Assembly: GCF_016598775.1 (NCBI RefSeq)
Contig: NZ_CP066802.1
Coordinates: 310,001-374,000 of the forward strand
From: Actinomyces weissii
Lineage (GTDB): Bacteria > Actinomycetota > Actinomycetes > Actinomycetales > Actinomycetaceae
Direction of reading: 5' to 3'
DNA: 64,000 nt
Numbering within the stretch: position 1 is the stretch's first letter; every line of letters starts with the position of its first letter. Under the pieces are notes generated by a model. It was not told the DNA's origin. It made no database searches and saw nothing but the letters and a program-made list of their open reading frames with translations. Of this stretch, positions 16,518-25,329 are shown in pieces. A program made the translations under genes and the position numbers.

Positions 16518-17888
16518 ATGAAGACCACACTTTCTGTATCTCGTCGTCAGGTTCTCGCTGGCGGTGCCGCCACCGCCTCGCTCGCCACCCTGGCTGCCTG
16601 CGGCTCCGGCAAGACCACCCCTGCCGGTGAGGCCACCAGCGCCATGAGCGACGGCAAGGACTCCGTGGCCGAGGGTGACGTCGTGACCCTCAAGTACTGG
16701 CACCGCCTCCCTGACGGTGAGGGTATGACCAAGGTCGCGGACATCGTCGCCAAGTGGAACAAGGACAACCCCAAGATCCAGGTAGAGGCCACCAAGTTCG
16801 AGGGCAAGGCCGAGGAGTCCTACTCCAAGATCTCCCAGGCTGTGAAGGCCGGGGACGCCCCGGACCTGGCCCAGGTGAACCTCGGCCACGTCGCCTCCCA
16901 GTACATCGAGGGCAACCTGGAGGACGTCGCCAAGGAGATCAAGGAGGGCGGCTACGCCGACCACTTTGCCGCTGGCCTGGTCTCCCAGTGCACCCTGGGT
17001 GAGGTCGTGGTGGGTCTCCCGCAGGACTCCGGCCCGCTCGTCTACGTATACGACAAGGCCGCCTTCGACGCCATCGGCATCACCGTACCCACCACCTGGG
17101 ACGAGCTGAAGGAAGCCGCCAAGAAGGCCAAGGAGCAGGGCAAGTACATCATGACCTGGCAGGGTGACGAGGCGGGCAACATGCTGCCCGGCCTGGCTGC
17201 CGCCGCCGGTGGCACCTGGTTCTCGGTGGAGAACGGTGACACCTGGAAGGTCAACATCGACTCCCCCGAGTCCGGCAAGGTGGCCACCGTGATCCAGGGC
17301 CTGATCGACGAGGGCCTGTGCCTGGTGCTCTCTGACGGGCGCTGGGGCAAGGAGTGGGGTACCAAGCTGACCGACGGCAGCCTCATCGGTACCGTCGCGG
17401 CAGGCTGGGAGCCCGCCTTCATGCTCGACGACCTCGGCAAGGAGGAGACCCAGTGGCAGGTCGCCAAGCTGCCCAAGTTCGGTGACAAGGACATGACCGG
17501 CCCCGACGGCGGCTCCGCCGTCTGCGTCATCAAGGGCTGCAAGCACAAGGCTGAGGCGGTCAAGTTCCTGGACTGGTTCAACACCCAGGTCGCGGACCTC
17601 ACCACCCAGGGCCTGGTCGTGGCGGCCACCACCGGCAAGCCCGAGACCCCGGAGAAGATCAAGAAGCTCTGGGGCGGCCAGGACGTCTACGGCTTCCTCG
17701 CGGAGGCCAACGCCACCATGAACCCGGACTTCCCCTTCTCCCCGACCTGGGCCTCCACCTCCAAGGTCATGACGGAGACCGGCGGCAAGGTCACCACCGG
17801 GGAGGCCAAGGTCGCTGACGTCTTCAAGGCGGGCCAGACGGAGGCCGTGGAGTCGCTCAAGAAGCAGAACCTCAAGGTCGCTGAGTGA
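16518..17888 (+). CDS. Sugar ABC transporter substrate-binding lipoprotein (CUT1 family)
   Basis: A 456-residue solute-binding protein of the family 1 extracellular type, anchored in the membrane as a lipoprotein. The N-terminus has a twin-arginine-like SRRQVLAGG followed by a lipobox ending at Cys28 (TLAAC). The body carries the typical periplasmic-binding pattern (LKYWHRLPDGEGMTKVADIV; APDLAQVN; VYDKAAFDAIGITVPTTWDEL). The start is selected by an adjacent CAGGAGAGG site. Two permease genes follow, but no ATPase gene, so a shared ATPase encoded elsewhere (MsiK-type) is likely. Substrate is unknown; a di- or oligosaccharide is the family norm. Confidence 0.93.
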   Translation: MKTTLSVSRRQVLAGGAATASLATLAACGSGKTTPAGEATSAMSDGKDSVAEGDVVTLKYWHRLPDGEGMTKVADIVAKWNKDNPKIQVEATKFEGKAEESYSKISQAVKAGDAPDLAQVNLGHVASQYIEGNLEDVAKEIKEGGYADHFAAGLVSQCTLGEVVVGLPQDSGPLVYVYDKAAFDAIGITVPTTWDELKEAAKKAKEQGKYIMTWQGDEAGNMLPGLAAAAGGTWFSVENGDTWKVNIDSPESGKVATVIQGLIDEGLCLVLSDGRWGKEWGTKLTDGSLIGTVAAGWEPAFMLDDLGKEETQWQVAKLPKFGDKDMTGPDGGSAVCVIKGCKHKAEAVKFLDWFNTQVADLTTQGLVVAATTGKPETPEKIKKLWGGQDVYGFLAEANATMNPDFPFSPTWASTSKVMTETGGKVTTGEAKVADVFKAGQTEAVESLKKQNLKVAE

Positions 17889-17931
17889 CGGCCGGCTACC
17901 GGCTCACCCTCACTCAGTGAGCCCCTGAACC

Positions 17932-17970
17932 GTCCGGTGGGTGGTGCGGCCGCCGCGCCACCCACCGGAC
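17932..17970 (+). terminator. Intercistronic hairpin with T-rich tail
   Basis: A 13-bp perfect stem (17932-17944 with 17958-17970, arm GTCCGGTGGGTGG) is followed by TTCTCTTCTC. It lies between the binding-protein gene and the permeases of the same operon, so it probably acts as a partial terminator or RNA stabiliser that raises binding-protein level over permease level. Confidence 0.65.
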
Positions 17971-18027
17971 TTCTCTTCTCCCGTTGGGCGCGCCTGTGCC
18001 CTTAGCCCCCTGTGCAAGGACCATTCA

Positions 18028-18999
18028 ATGAGCACCAAGACGGTTCAGCCAAGAGCGGCCAGTGCCCTCAAGGCCCAGCCTGGCCCTACCGCGGCCAACC
18101 TACGGGCTGTACGAGCCCGCCAGCGTCGTAACAACCTGTTCGGGTGGGTCTTTGCCGCGCCCTTCGCCCTGTTCTTCGCCGCAACCTTCGTGATCCCGAT
18201 CGTGGTCTCGGTCTACCAGTCCTTCTTCCAGTCCAAGGTCGCGGGCGGGGGTCCCTACGGCGGCGGCGAGCGCGTCACCGTGTTCGTGGGCCTGGAGAAC
18301 TACCAGCAGGTGGTCACCAGCTCTGACTTCTGGACGGGTATCGGCCGCGTGGTGCTGTACGCCGCCTTCCAGATCCCCGTGATGATTGGCACGGCCCTGG
18401 TCCTGGCCCTGGTCCTGGACTCCTACCTGGTCAAGCGGGTGACCGTGTTCCGCCTGGGCTACTTCCTGCCCTTCGCGATCCCGGGAGTGGTGGCCGCCAT
18501 GGTCTGGCTGTACATCTACAGCCCCCAGCTCTCCCCCCTGTCCGGCCTGCTGGGGGTGGACTTCTTCTCCAGGAACGTGATCCTCGCGTCGATGGCGAAT
18601 ATGACCACCTGGACCTTCACGGGCTACAACATGCTGGTGTTCCTGGCGGCCCTGCAGGCCATCCCGCAGGAGCTCTACGAGGCCGCCCGCCTGGACGGCG
18701 CCACCGGGCTCCAGGTGGCCACCCGGATCAAGATCCCCATGGTCTCCGGGGCGGCCCTGCTGACGGTGCTGCTGTCCATCATCGGCACGATCCAGCTCTT
18801 CAACGAGCCGACGATCATGGCCTCGAGCCAGGCCTGGATGGGGTCCTCCTACACCCCCATGATGCTGGCCTACAGCACCATGATGACCTCGCCGGGCGAC
18901 CAGCACCTGGCCTCCGCCGTCTCCATCGTCATGGCGGTGATCGCGGGCCTGCTCGCCGCGGTCTACGCCTTCGTCCAGCTCAGGCTCAACAGGAAGTGA
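18028..18999 (+). CDS. Sugar ABC transporter permease (MalF-like)
   Basis: A 323-residue inner-membrane permease with six hydrophobic segments and the cytoplasmic EAA loop (EAARLDGATGLQVATRIKIP) that docks to the ATPase. The start at 18028 follows AAGGACC and precedes a basic cytoplasmic N-terminus (about 45 residues) before the first membrane span (LFGWVFAAPFALFFAAT). It pairs with the downstream permease to form the channel used by the lipoprotein upstream. Confidence 0.93.
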   Translation: MSTKTVQPRAASALKAQPGPTAANLRAVRARQRRNNLFGWVFAAPFALFFAATFVIPIVVSVYQSFFQSKVAGGGPYGGGERVTVFVGLENYQQVVTSSDFWTGIGRVVLYAAFQIPVMIGTALVLALVLDSYLVKRVTVFRLGYFLPFAIPGVVAAMVWLYIYSPQLSPLSGLLGVDFFSRNVILASMANMTTWTFTGYNMLVFLAALQAIPQELYEAARLDGATGLQVATRIKIPMVSGAALLTVLLSIIGTIQLFNEPTIMASSQAWMGSSYTPMMLAYSTMMTSPGDQHLASAVSIVMAVIAGLLAAVYAFVQLRLNRK

Positions 19000-19009
19000 G
19001 GGCTTGGTC

Positions 19010-19954
19010 ATGAGCACGCAAGCTGTCCCCCTGGTGGACGCCGGCTCCGGCCGCAAGGTCGCCCGGCTGGCTGACGGCCGGGAGTACCACCCGTCCCAGA
19101 CAGACCACGCCCAGGCCCTGGAGCCCTCCAGGCTCGCCAAGACCGTCACGCGAGTGGTGCTGCTGCTGGTGCTGCTCTACTTCCTGCTGCCGATCTACTG
19201 GGTGGTCATATCCGCCACCAAGTCCAACTCGGACCTGCTGACCTCCAACGGCATGTGGTTCTCCAGGAACGCGGTGGCTGAAAACTACCGTGCCCTGATG
19301 GAGTGGACCAACGGGCACTTCTGGCGGTGGGTGGCGAACTCGGTCCTCTACTCCACGGTGGCTGGGGTCGTGGGCACGCTCATCTCCGTGATGGCGGGCT
19401 ACGGCATCAGCAAGTTCAGGTTCCGTGGGGCGCGGCTGCTGCAGGGCACGGTGCTGGTGGGGCTGCTGCTGCCGATCTCCCTGCTGACCATCCCGCTGTA
19501 CATCGTGATGCACTCGCTGGGCCTGACCGACACCATCTGGTCCATCATCATCCCCTCCTGCGTGAGCCCCTTCGGGGTGTTCCTGGGCCGCATGTACGCG
19601 GAGGCCTCCGTGCCTGACGAGCTGTTGGAGGCCGCCCGGATCGACGGCGCCGGGGAGTTCCGCATCTTCTTCACCATGGTGCTGCGCCTGCTGGCCCCGG
19701 CGATGGTGACCATCTTCCTGTTCATCTTCGTGGCCACCTGGAACAACTTCCTGCTGCCGCTGATGATGGTGACCAACAACGTCTCGCTCAAGCCGGTGAC
19801 GCTGGGCCTGTACGGGATGGTCTCCTACTTCAACCCCACCTACGGGGCGGTGCTGCAGGGGGCGCTCTTCGGGGTACTGCCGCTGGTGGTCATGTTCCTG
19901 GTGCTCCAGCGCTTCTGGCAGGCCGGTCTGGCCGCGGGCGCGGTCAAGGGCTGA
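19010..19954 (+). CDS. Sugar ABC transporter permease (MalG-like)
   Basis: A 314-residue second permease of the first CUT1 system. Membrane spans begin near residue 45 (VVLLLVLLYFLLPIYWVVI), and the EAA loop reads ELLEAARIDGAGEFRIFFTM. The ATG at 19010 lies 10 bp after the previous stop with AGGAAGTGAGG overlapping that stop; TTG at 19004 is an unlikely alternative. Ends in the AAGAVKG tail common to this subfamily. Confidence 0.93.
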   Translation: MSTQAVPLVDAGSGRKVARLADGREYHPSQTDHAQALEPSRLAKTVTRVVLLLVLLYFLLPIYWVVISATKSNSDLLTSNGMWFSRNAVAENYRALMEWTNGHFWRWVANSVLYSTVAGVVGTLISVMAGYGISKFRFRGARLLQGTVLVGLLLPISLLTIPLYIVMHSLGLTDTIWSIIIPSCVSPFGVFLGRMYAEASVPDELLEAARIDGAGEFRIFFTMVLRLLAPAMVTIFLFIFVATWNNFLLPLMMVTNNVSLKPVTLGLYGMVSYFNPTYGAVLQGALFGVLPLVVMFLVLQRFWQAGLAAGAVKG

Positions 19955-19973
19955 GGCTGCACGCAGCCTCCAG

Positions 19974-20010
19974 GGACGCCGTCGGTGCTGCGCACGTGCC
20001 GACGGCGTCC
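19974..20010 (+). terminator. Hairpin terminator after the first ABC operon
   Basis: A 12-bp perfect stem (19974-19985 with 19999-20010, arm GGACGCCGTCGG) begins 20 bp after the permease stop. No U-tract follows. Confidence 0.55.
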
Positions 20011-20075
20011 GCGTACCTGGGGCTGGTCAGCGCCGCCGTCGGCGGCTTTGATGCAGGTGCCGTTAGACTCTGCGC

Positions 20076-20927
20076 GTGGGAACTGCGTTGATAACCGGGG
20101 CGAGCTCCGGCATCGGTAAGGAGCTGGCCTGGCAGCTGGCCGCGGCGGGGCACGACCTGGTGCTGGTGGCCCGGGACGAGCAGCGTCTGCAGCTGCTGGC
20201 CGAGGAGCTCACCCAGGTGGCGGGCGTGGGCGTGCAGGTGCTGCCCGCGGACCTGGCCACCGCCGCGGGGCTGGAGCTGGTGGCCGAGCGCCTGCGCACC
20301 GGTGCGCCCCTGCGGGGCCGGGAGCGCCTGACCTCGGGGGGTGCCCCCTGCGAGGTGGCGCCCCACACGGCGGCGGACGTGGCGGGACGTTGCGTGGACC
20401 TGCTGGTGAACAACGCCGGCTTCGCGGTGGGGCAGCCTTTCGTGGGCGGACGCCTGGAGCAGGAGCTGGCGGCCCTGGAGGTCATGGTGCGGGCGGTCCT
20501 GGTACTGACCCACGCGGCCGTGCCCGGCATGGTGAGCCGCGGGTACGGGGCGGTCCTGAACGTCTCCTCCATGGTGGCCCTGACCGCCATGGGCACCTAC
20601 GCCGCCCACAAGTCCTGGGTGCGTACCTTTACCGAGGGCCTGGCCTCCGAGCTGCGCGGCACCGGGGTGACTGCCACCTGCGTGCACCCGGGCCTGACCC
20701 GCACCGAGTTCCACCAGCGGGCTGGCAAGCCGGAGGACGCCTGGCCGGACCTGGCCTGGCTGGACGTGGAGCAGGTGGCCACGGCGGCGCTCGCGGCGGT
20801 GCGCCGCGGCCAGGTGCTGTGCACCCCCAGCCTGCGCTACCGCACGGCCAACGCGGTGCTGCGGGTGGCCCCGCGCTGGCTGGTGCGCCGTGTGGCAGGG
20901 CACAGCGACGAGCGTATGCAGTACTGA
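20076..20927 (+). CDS. Short-chain dehydrogenase/reductase
   Basis: A 283-residue classical SDR with a Rossmann fold using NAD(P)H. Visible motifs are TGASSGIG (residues 7-14), LLVNNAG, NVSSMVAL with the catalytic Ser, and YAAHK with the catalytic Tyr and Lys. The start is GTG, directly ahead of the first beta strand. An extra loop of roughly 25 residues (GAPLRGRERLTSGG...) sits before NNAG, longer than in most SDRs. The substrate cannot be inferred. Confidence 0.9.
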   Translation: MGTALITGASSGIGKELAWQLAAAGHDLVLVARDEQRLQLLAEELTQVAGVGVQVLPADLATAAGLELVAERLRTGAPLRGRERLTSGGAPCEVAPHTAADVAGRCVDLLVNNAGFAVGQPFVGGRLEQELAALEVMVRAVLVLTHAAVPGMVSRGYGAVLNVSSMVALTAMGTYAAHKSWVRTFTEGLASELRGTGVTATCVHPGLTRTEFHQRAGKPEDAWPDLAWLDVEQVATAALAAVRRGQVLCTPSLRYRTANAVLRVAPRWLVRRVAGHSDERMQY

Positions 20928-21101
20928 GCGGGGTCTCGCACGCCGGGTGGTACGGCGAGGCTCCCTGCGACCCGGGCGCGGCCCGGGAGTGAAGGCGCGG
21001 GCGCCGGGTAGTGCGGGTGCCAGCGGCCGAGTCTGGGAGCCGCCGCTCCCAGGCACGGGGCGCCTCTGGTGCTGGCCGGGGGCAGGCAGCATTATTGACC
21101 T

Positions 21102-21599
21102 ATGACTGAGATCCTCTTCCGCGGTACCCCTGTACACACTGTTGGCGAGCTCCCGGCTGTTGGTAGCCAGGCTCCGGCCTTTGAGCTGGTCGGGGCGGAC
21201 CTGTCGCCCGTGACCAGCCAGTCGTTGGCGGGCCGCCGGGTGGTGCTGAATATCTTCCCCTCTGTCGACACGGGCGTGTGCGCTACCTCCGTGCGCAAGT
21301 TCAACGAGCGGGCGGCCTCGCTTACGGACGCCACGGTGCTGTGCGTCTCCATGGACCTTCCCTTCGCTGCGGCCCGCTTCTGCGGCGCGGAGGGTCTGGA
21401 GAACGTGGTCACCGCCTCCGCCTTCCGCTCCACCTTCGGTACCGACTACGGCGTCAAGATGGTTGACGGGCCGGTGGCGGGCCTGCTGTCCCGCTCCGTG
21501 GTGGTGCTCGACGGCGACGGCGTGGTCCTGTACCGCGAGCAGGTGGCTGAGACCGCCAACGAGCCCGACTACGACGCCGCCCTGGCCGCCCTGGGCTGA
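21102..21599 (+). CDS. tpx: Thiol peroxidase, atypical 2-Cys peroxiredoxin
   Basis: A 165-residue Tpx that reduces hydrogen and alkyl peroxides using thioredoxin. The peroxidatic Cys60 is in [15 protein letters not shown] and the resolving Cys94 in [13 protein letters not shown], the exact spacing expected for Tpx. Length and N-terminus match the family. It is monocistronic, closed by a strong hairpin, and precedes the nitrite reductase operon. Confidence 0.97.
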   Translation: MTEILFRGTPVHTVGELPAVGSQAPAFELVGADLSPVTSQSLAGRRVVLNIFPSVDTGVCATSVRKFNERAASLTDATVLCVSMDLPFAAARFCGAEGLENVVTASAFRSTFGTDYGVKMVDGPVAGLLSRSVVVLDGDGVVLYREQVAETANEPDYDAALAALG

Positions 21600-21623
21600 G
21601 CCTGGACCGGACCTGGAGCCACT

Positions 21624-21659
21624 CGGCTGCCCTCTGCCTGATCAGGTGGAGGGCAGCCG
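21624..21659 (+). terminator. Hairpin terminator after tpx
   Basis: An 11-bp perfect stem (21624-21634 with 21649-21659, arm CGGCTGCCCTC) has a loop that contains the further palindrome CCTGATCAGG. Confidence 0.65.
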
Positions 21660-21762
21660 CATTCTCCGCCCCCCAGAGGCTGGCTGTGCTAATCTTGATG
21701 TGATGACGCAGTGTCGCGTCGTCATGCAGGCAGAGGCGGCTGGCTGTAAGGGGGTGGGGGTG

Positions 21763-22260
21763 ATGCGTCGTTACGTCTGTTCGGTCTGGCGCTGCTTCAC
21801 CGGGACCTTTACGGGCTGGGCCGGTGTCCTGCTGGCTGGTCTGCTGGGCGCGGTCCTGGGGGTCGGAGGCTTCACCGCCTACTACGCGGGTATCACCAGC
21901 TACTTCCATGACGACCCCAAGGCCTGCGTCAGCTGCCACGCTATGAATGAGCAGTACGAGGGCTGGCTCAAAGGTCCTCACCACGATGTCGCCACCTGCA
22001 ACTCCTGCCACGCGCCGCACGACAACCTTGCGCACAAGTACCTGAACAAGGCTGACAACGGCTTCTGGCACTCCTTGAAGTTCACCTTCGGCAACTATCC
22101 AGAAAACGTCCAGATCCGGGACGGGAACCGTGAGATCACGGAGGCGGCCTGCCTCCACTGCCACGGCGACCTGGTCGATCAGGCCTCCAGCAGCTCAGCA
22201 CACAAGGGAGAGACGGTGTCGTGCATCCGCTGCCACGACGGCGTCGGCCACAAGAGATGA
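21763..22260 (+). CDS. nrfH: Cytochrome c nitrite reductase small subunit
   Basis: A 165-residue membrane-anchored tetraheme cytochrome of the NapC/NirT family that passes electrons from the menaquinol pool to NrfA. One N-terminal membrane span (GWAGVLLAGLLGAVLGVGG) is followed by four CxxCH motifs: CVSCH, CNSCH, CLHCH and CIRCH. The start at 21763 places the span correctly. It is six bases upstream of nrfA and heads a seven-gene cluster. An imperfect inverted repeat (GACGC, 6-nt gap, GCGTC) lies at 21705-21720 in the leader. Confidence 0.95.
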   Translation: MRRYVCSVWRCFTGTFTGWAGVLLAGLLGAVLGVGGFTAYYAGITSYFHDDPKACVSCHAMNEQYEGWLKGPHHDVATCNSCHAPHDNLAHKYLNKADNGFWHSLKFTFGNYPENVQIRDGNREITEAACLHCHGDLVDQASSSSAHKGETVSCIRCHDGVGHKR

Positions 22261-22266
22261 TGCAAG

Positions 22267-23730
22267 ATGAGTACCAGCACAGACGCAGACAAGACCCCCA
22301 GTACCTGGACAGGACCACGTAGAGGTTGGGTCCCGGTCATGGTGCTGCTGCTAGTGGCCGTGGCCGCTGCCACCCTCACGTGGCTGCTCACCACCATCTT
22401 CCAGCACAAGGTGGAGGCCAAGGCGCCCTTCACCCAGGTGGTGGAGCTCAGTGACCGCAGCTATGACCCCGCCGAGTGGGGAAAGAACTTCCCCAAGCAC
22501 TACGAGGCCTTCAAACGCACCGCCGAGGACACTGACGGAGACTTCGTCAAGGTCTCCCCCACGGCGGAGGACCCGCGTGAGTACCACACCCTATCGCGCA
22601 TCGACATGGAGCCCCGTGCCCAGAAGATGTGGCGCGGCTACGCCTTCGCCGTCGACTACACCGAGCCCAGAGGCCACGAGTGGGCCTTTGAGGACCAGAA
22701 GCACACCAAGCGCACCAAGGAGCCCTTCAAGCAGCCAGGCACCTGCCTGAACTGCCACGCCTCCATGCCTGAGGTCTACGACAAGCTTGGCAACGGGGAC
22801 CGGCAGGCGGGCTTCGAGGCCATGAACAGGCTCAGCTACCAGGAGGCGGCCACGCACGCTACCGGCTCCATCGCCTGCATCGACTGCCACGACCCGAAGA
22901 CCATGGAGCTGACCATCACCCGCCCAGCCTTCAAGGAGGGCATCAAGAAGGTCAAGGCCCTGGAAGGCATCAGCGACTACGACGTCAACCGCGACGCCAC
23001 CAACCAGGAGATGCGCACCTACGTGTGCGCCCAGTGCCACGTCGAGTACTACTTCACCAAGGACGGCAACACCCTGACGTTCCCCTGGAAGTACGGGCTG
23101 ACCGCCAACGACGCCATGAGGCACTACGACGAGATCGGCTGGGTCGACTTCAGGCACAAGGAGTCCGGGGCTGATCTGCTAAAGGCCCAGCACCCCGACT
23201 TTGAGACCTACGCACAAGGCATACACGCTGCGAACGGGGTCACCTGCGCGGACTGCCACATGCCCTACCAGCGGGACGGGGCTGCCAAGGTGTCCAACCA
23301 CCAGATCATGAGCCCGATGGTCTCCGACGCCAGCATCAACGCCTCCTGCATGACCTGCCACCACTCCACCGCGGACGAGATGCGCACCCGGGTAAGCAGC
23401 ATCCAGACCGGCTGGCAGAACTCGCTCAACGTCAGCTTCACCGCCCTGGAGGCCCTGATCGACGAGACCACGACCGCCTCCCAGGACGGCTCCGCCAACG
23501 AGGACCAGCTCAGGTCCGCCCGCGACTACCAGCGCAAGGCCCAGTTCGTCATCGACTACTCCTTCTCCGAGAACGGTCGCGGCTTCCACGCTCCGGCCTA
23601 CTCGATCTCGCTGCTCAACCAGGCCACCGACTGGGCCCGTTCAGGCCAGCTGGCGCTGCGGGGCGTGGAGACGCAGCACGGCAACGGGCCGGTGGTGCAG
23701 GAGCAGCACATGCCTGCCAAGAACGCCTGA
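22267..23730 (+). CDS. nrfA: Cytochrome c nitrite reductase (ammonia-forming), catalytic subunit
   Basis: A 487-residue pentaheme enzyme that reduces nitrite to ammonium with six electrons on the outer face of the membrane. An N-terminal membrane segment (about residues 22-43) serves as signal or anchor. Heme motifs: CLNCH (Cys160), CIDCH (Cys204), CAQCH (Cys254, followed by VEYYF with the active-site Tyr), CADCH (Cys327) and CMTCH (Cys361). The RGHEWAFED region and GIHAANGVTCADCHMPY match conserved active-site surroundings. The first heme site is CxxCH, not the CxxCK that gives the lysine ligand in the classical enzymes, so this belongs to the His-ligated type or a divergent clade. It is coupled tightly to nrfH. 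Confidence 0.95.
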   Translation: MSTSTDADKTPSTWTGPRRGWVPVMVLLLVAVAAATLTWLLTTIFQHKVEAKAPFTQVVELSDRSYDPAEWGKNFPKHYEAFKRTAEDTDGDFVKVSPTAEDPREYHTLSRIDMEPRAQKMWRGYAFAVDYTEPRGHEWAFEDQKHTKRTKEPFKQPGTCLNCHASMPEVYDKLGNGDRQAGFEAMNRLSYQEAATHATGSIACIDCHDPKTMELTITRPAFKEGIKKVKALEGISDYDVNRDATNQEMRTYVCAQCHVEYYFTKDGNTLTFPWKYGLTANDAMRHYDEIGWVDFRHKESGADLLKAQHPDFETYAQGIHAANGVTCADCHMPYQRDGAAKVSNHQIMSPMVSDASINASCMTCHHSTADEMRTRVSSIQTGWQNSLNVSFTALEALIDETTTASQDGSANEDQLRSARDYQRKAQFVIDYSFSENGRGFHAPAYSISLLNQATDWARSGQLALRGVETQHGNGPVVQEQHMPAKNA

Positions 23731-23776
23731 GTACGCCTATAACTGCCCAGCAGGATGAACAGGTAGAGGTAAGGCC

Positions 23777-24619
23777 ATGAAGCCGCCAAGGAGACCGTCG
23801 TTCAGGGAGGAGCTGGAGGACTACCTGGCCAGCGCTCCCGAGGGGCTGCGCGACTGGGCCGACGAACAGCTGGCGGCGCTCAAGGACCAGGGTGCGGACG
23901 TGGCGGAGGTGCTGGGTGAGGACGCGGAGGAGGAGCCTTCCACCAGCACGAGACGCACTGCTGCGACCCGGAGCAGTCCGCAGCACCGGGCCGGGGTCTC
24001 CAAGGTGAACCTGGTGCTGGTGGCCCTGCTGGCCGCGGCCGTGGTCGTGATCGTCCAGCAGGCTGGTGCAGGCGGTTCTCCCAGCTCCGGGGTGCTGCCA
24101 GCCGGGCACCCGGATATCGCCTCGACCGCCATGCCTACCGACCTGCAGGGCCTGGACGAGTCCGTGCCGGTCGATCCCGAGCGGGAGCAGGAGCTCAAGG
24201 CGGCGATAGCCGCCGACCCGGCCGACCATGCCTCGCGCCAGGAGCTCGGCGTCATGTACATCAAGGCGGCGCTCTACCAGCAGGCCAGCACTGTCCTGCA
24301 GGAGGTCCTGGACGCAGAGCCAGACAACCTTGACGCCCTCCTGGCCATAGGACTGGCAGAGTTCCAGCAGAACCACTTTGACCGCGCGGAGCAGAGCTGG
24401 GACCGGGCCGCAGAGGTCAGGCCGGAGGCGGCTGAGCCTTGGTACAACCTGGGCTTCCTGCACATGGCCAAGACCCCGCCTGACCCGCAGCGGGCGCAGG
24501 AGTGCTGGAGCAAGGTGCTGCAGCTCGCTCCTGGGTCAGACATGGCCGCCAACGTCCGCGAGCACCAGCAGCGCATAGGGCGTGCCCAGCCGACGGCGGG
24601 CCCCGGGAACGGGGGCTGA
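23777..24619 (+). CDS. Membrane-anchored TPR protein of cytochrome c maturation (NrfG/CcmI-like role)
   Basis: A 280-residue protein with a charged cytoplasmic N-terminal region, one membrane span (about residues 76-94, VNLVLVALLAAAVVVIV) and an extracytoplasmic C-terminal half containing tandem tetratricopeptide-like helices (about 150-270; for example ELGVMYIKAALYQQASTVL and LAIGLAEFQQNHFDRAE). In other bacteria TPR proteins such as NrfG or CcmI present apocytochrome to the heme lyase. Position between nrfA and the System II genes supports the same job here, but this is inference from context. Confidence 0.8.
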   Translation: MKPPRRPSFREELEDYLASAPEGLRDWADEQLAALKDQGADVAEVLGEDAEEEPSTSTRRTAATRSSPQHRAGVSKVNLVLVALLAAAVVVIVQQAGAGGSPSSGVLPAGHPDIASTAMPTDLQGLDESVPVDPEREQELKAAIAADPADHASRQELGVMYIKAALYQQASTVLQEVLDAEPDNLDALLAIGLAEFQQNHFDRAEQSWDRAAEVRPEAAEPWYNLGFLHMAKTPPDPQRAQECWSKVLQLAPGSDMAANVREHQQRIGRAQPTAGPGNGG

Positions 24620-24622
24620 GCC

Positions 24623-25318
24623 GTGCGGATCACCTTTCCTGTGGCGCTGCTAGCGGGCGTGCTGTCCTTTGCCTCACCCTGCTTCCTGCCGGTGGTACCA
24701 GTCTTTGTGGGGCAGCTGGTCGGCACTGGAGAGGGGCGGCTGAACCAGCGGGACGCCCTGGTGAACGCCACCAGCTTCGTGGCCGGGTTCTCCGCCGTGT
24801 TCATGGCGGTATGGGCCAGCCTGGGGCTGGTAGGACGCTCCCTGGGCCCCTATGTCCTCCACGCCCGGGTCCTAGGCGGAGCAGTGCTGGTGCTTATGGG
24901 CCTGCACGTGGCCGGGATACTGAGCGTCAGCCTGTTTGACCGGGTGGTGCGTGGCAGGGGACCGAGGCTGAGCGGCCATGCCTCACCCTGGCAGGCGCTG
25001 CTGCTGGGAACCGTGTTCGCCGCAGGCTGGACTCCCTGTGTAGGGCCGGTGCTGGGCGGCGTCCTGGCGCTGGCCACAACGAGCAGTACGGTCTGGTCCG
25101 GGGTGGTTCTTATGGGCGCCTACTGCCTAGGCCTGGGGCTGCCCCTGATCGCGGTCGCCAGTGGCGCCGTGGAGGTCACGCGGCACTTCTCCTGGTTCCG
25201 GCGGCATCACGTGGCCGTCTCCTTGGTCAGTGGCGGCCTGCTGGTGCTGGTCGGGTTCCTGATGATCGCCAACCTGCTGCAGGGCCTGACCGGCATGGTC
25301 CCGAGACTAGGCGTGTGA
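24623..25318 (+). CDS. ccdA: Cytochrome c biogenesis protein CcdA (thiol-reductant carrier)
   Basis: A 231-residue protein with about six membrane spans that carries reducing power from cytoplasmic thioredoxin to the outside, keeping apocytochrome CxxCH cysteines reduced. The two redox cysteines are in SFASPCFLPVVP (near residue 20) and GWTPCVGPVLGG (near 138), the conserved CcdA pair. GTG start at 24623, three bases after the TPR gene stop. It supplies the ResA-like protein at the end of the cluster. Confidence 0.93.
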   Translation: MRITFPVALLAGVLSFASPCFLPVVPVFVGQLVGTGEGRLNQRDALVNATSFVAGFSAVFMAVWASLGLVGRSLGPYVLHARVLGGAVLVLMGLHVAGILSVSLFDRVVRGRGPRLSGHASPWQALLLGTVFAAGWTPCVGPVLGGVLALATTSSTVWSGVVLMGAYCLGLGLPLIAVASGAVEVTRHFSWFRRHHVAVSLVSGGLLVLVGFLMIANLLQGLTGMVPRLGV

Positions 25319-25329
25319 GGAGGGCCGCC

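Noticed and set aside
24623..25318. CcdA gene read as a copper or mercury transporter
   Set aside because: The paired SPC and TPC cysteines and the position between TPR and ResB genes identify the cytochrome c thiol carrier.
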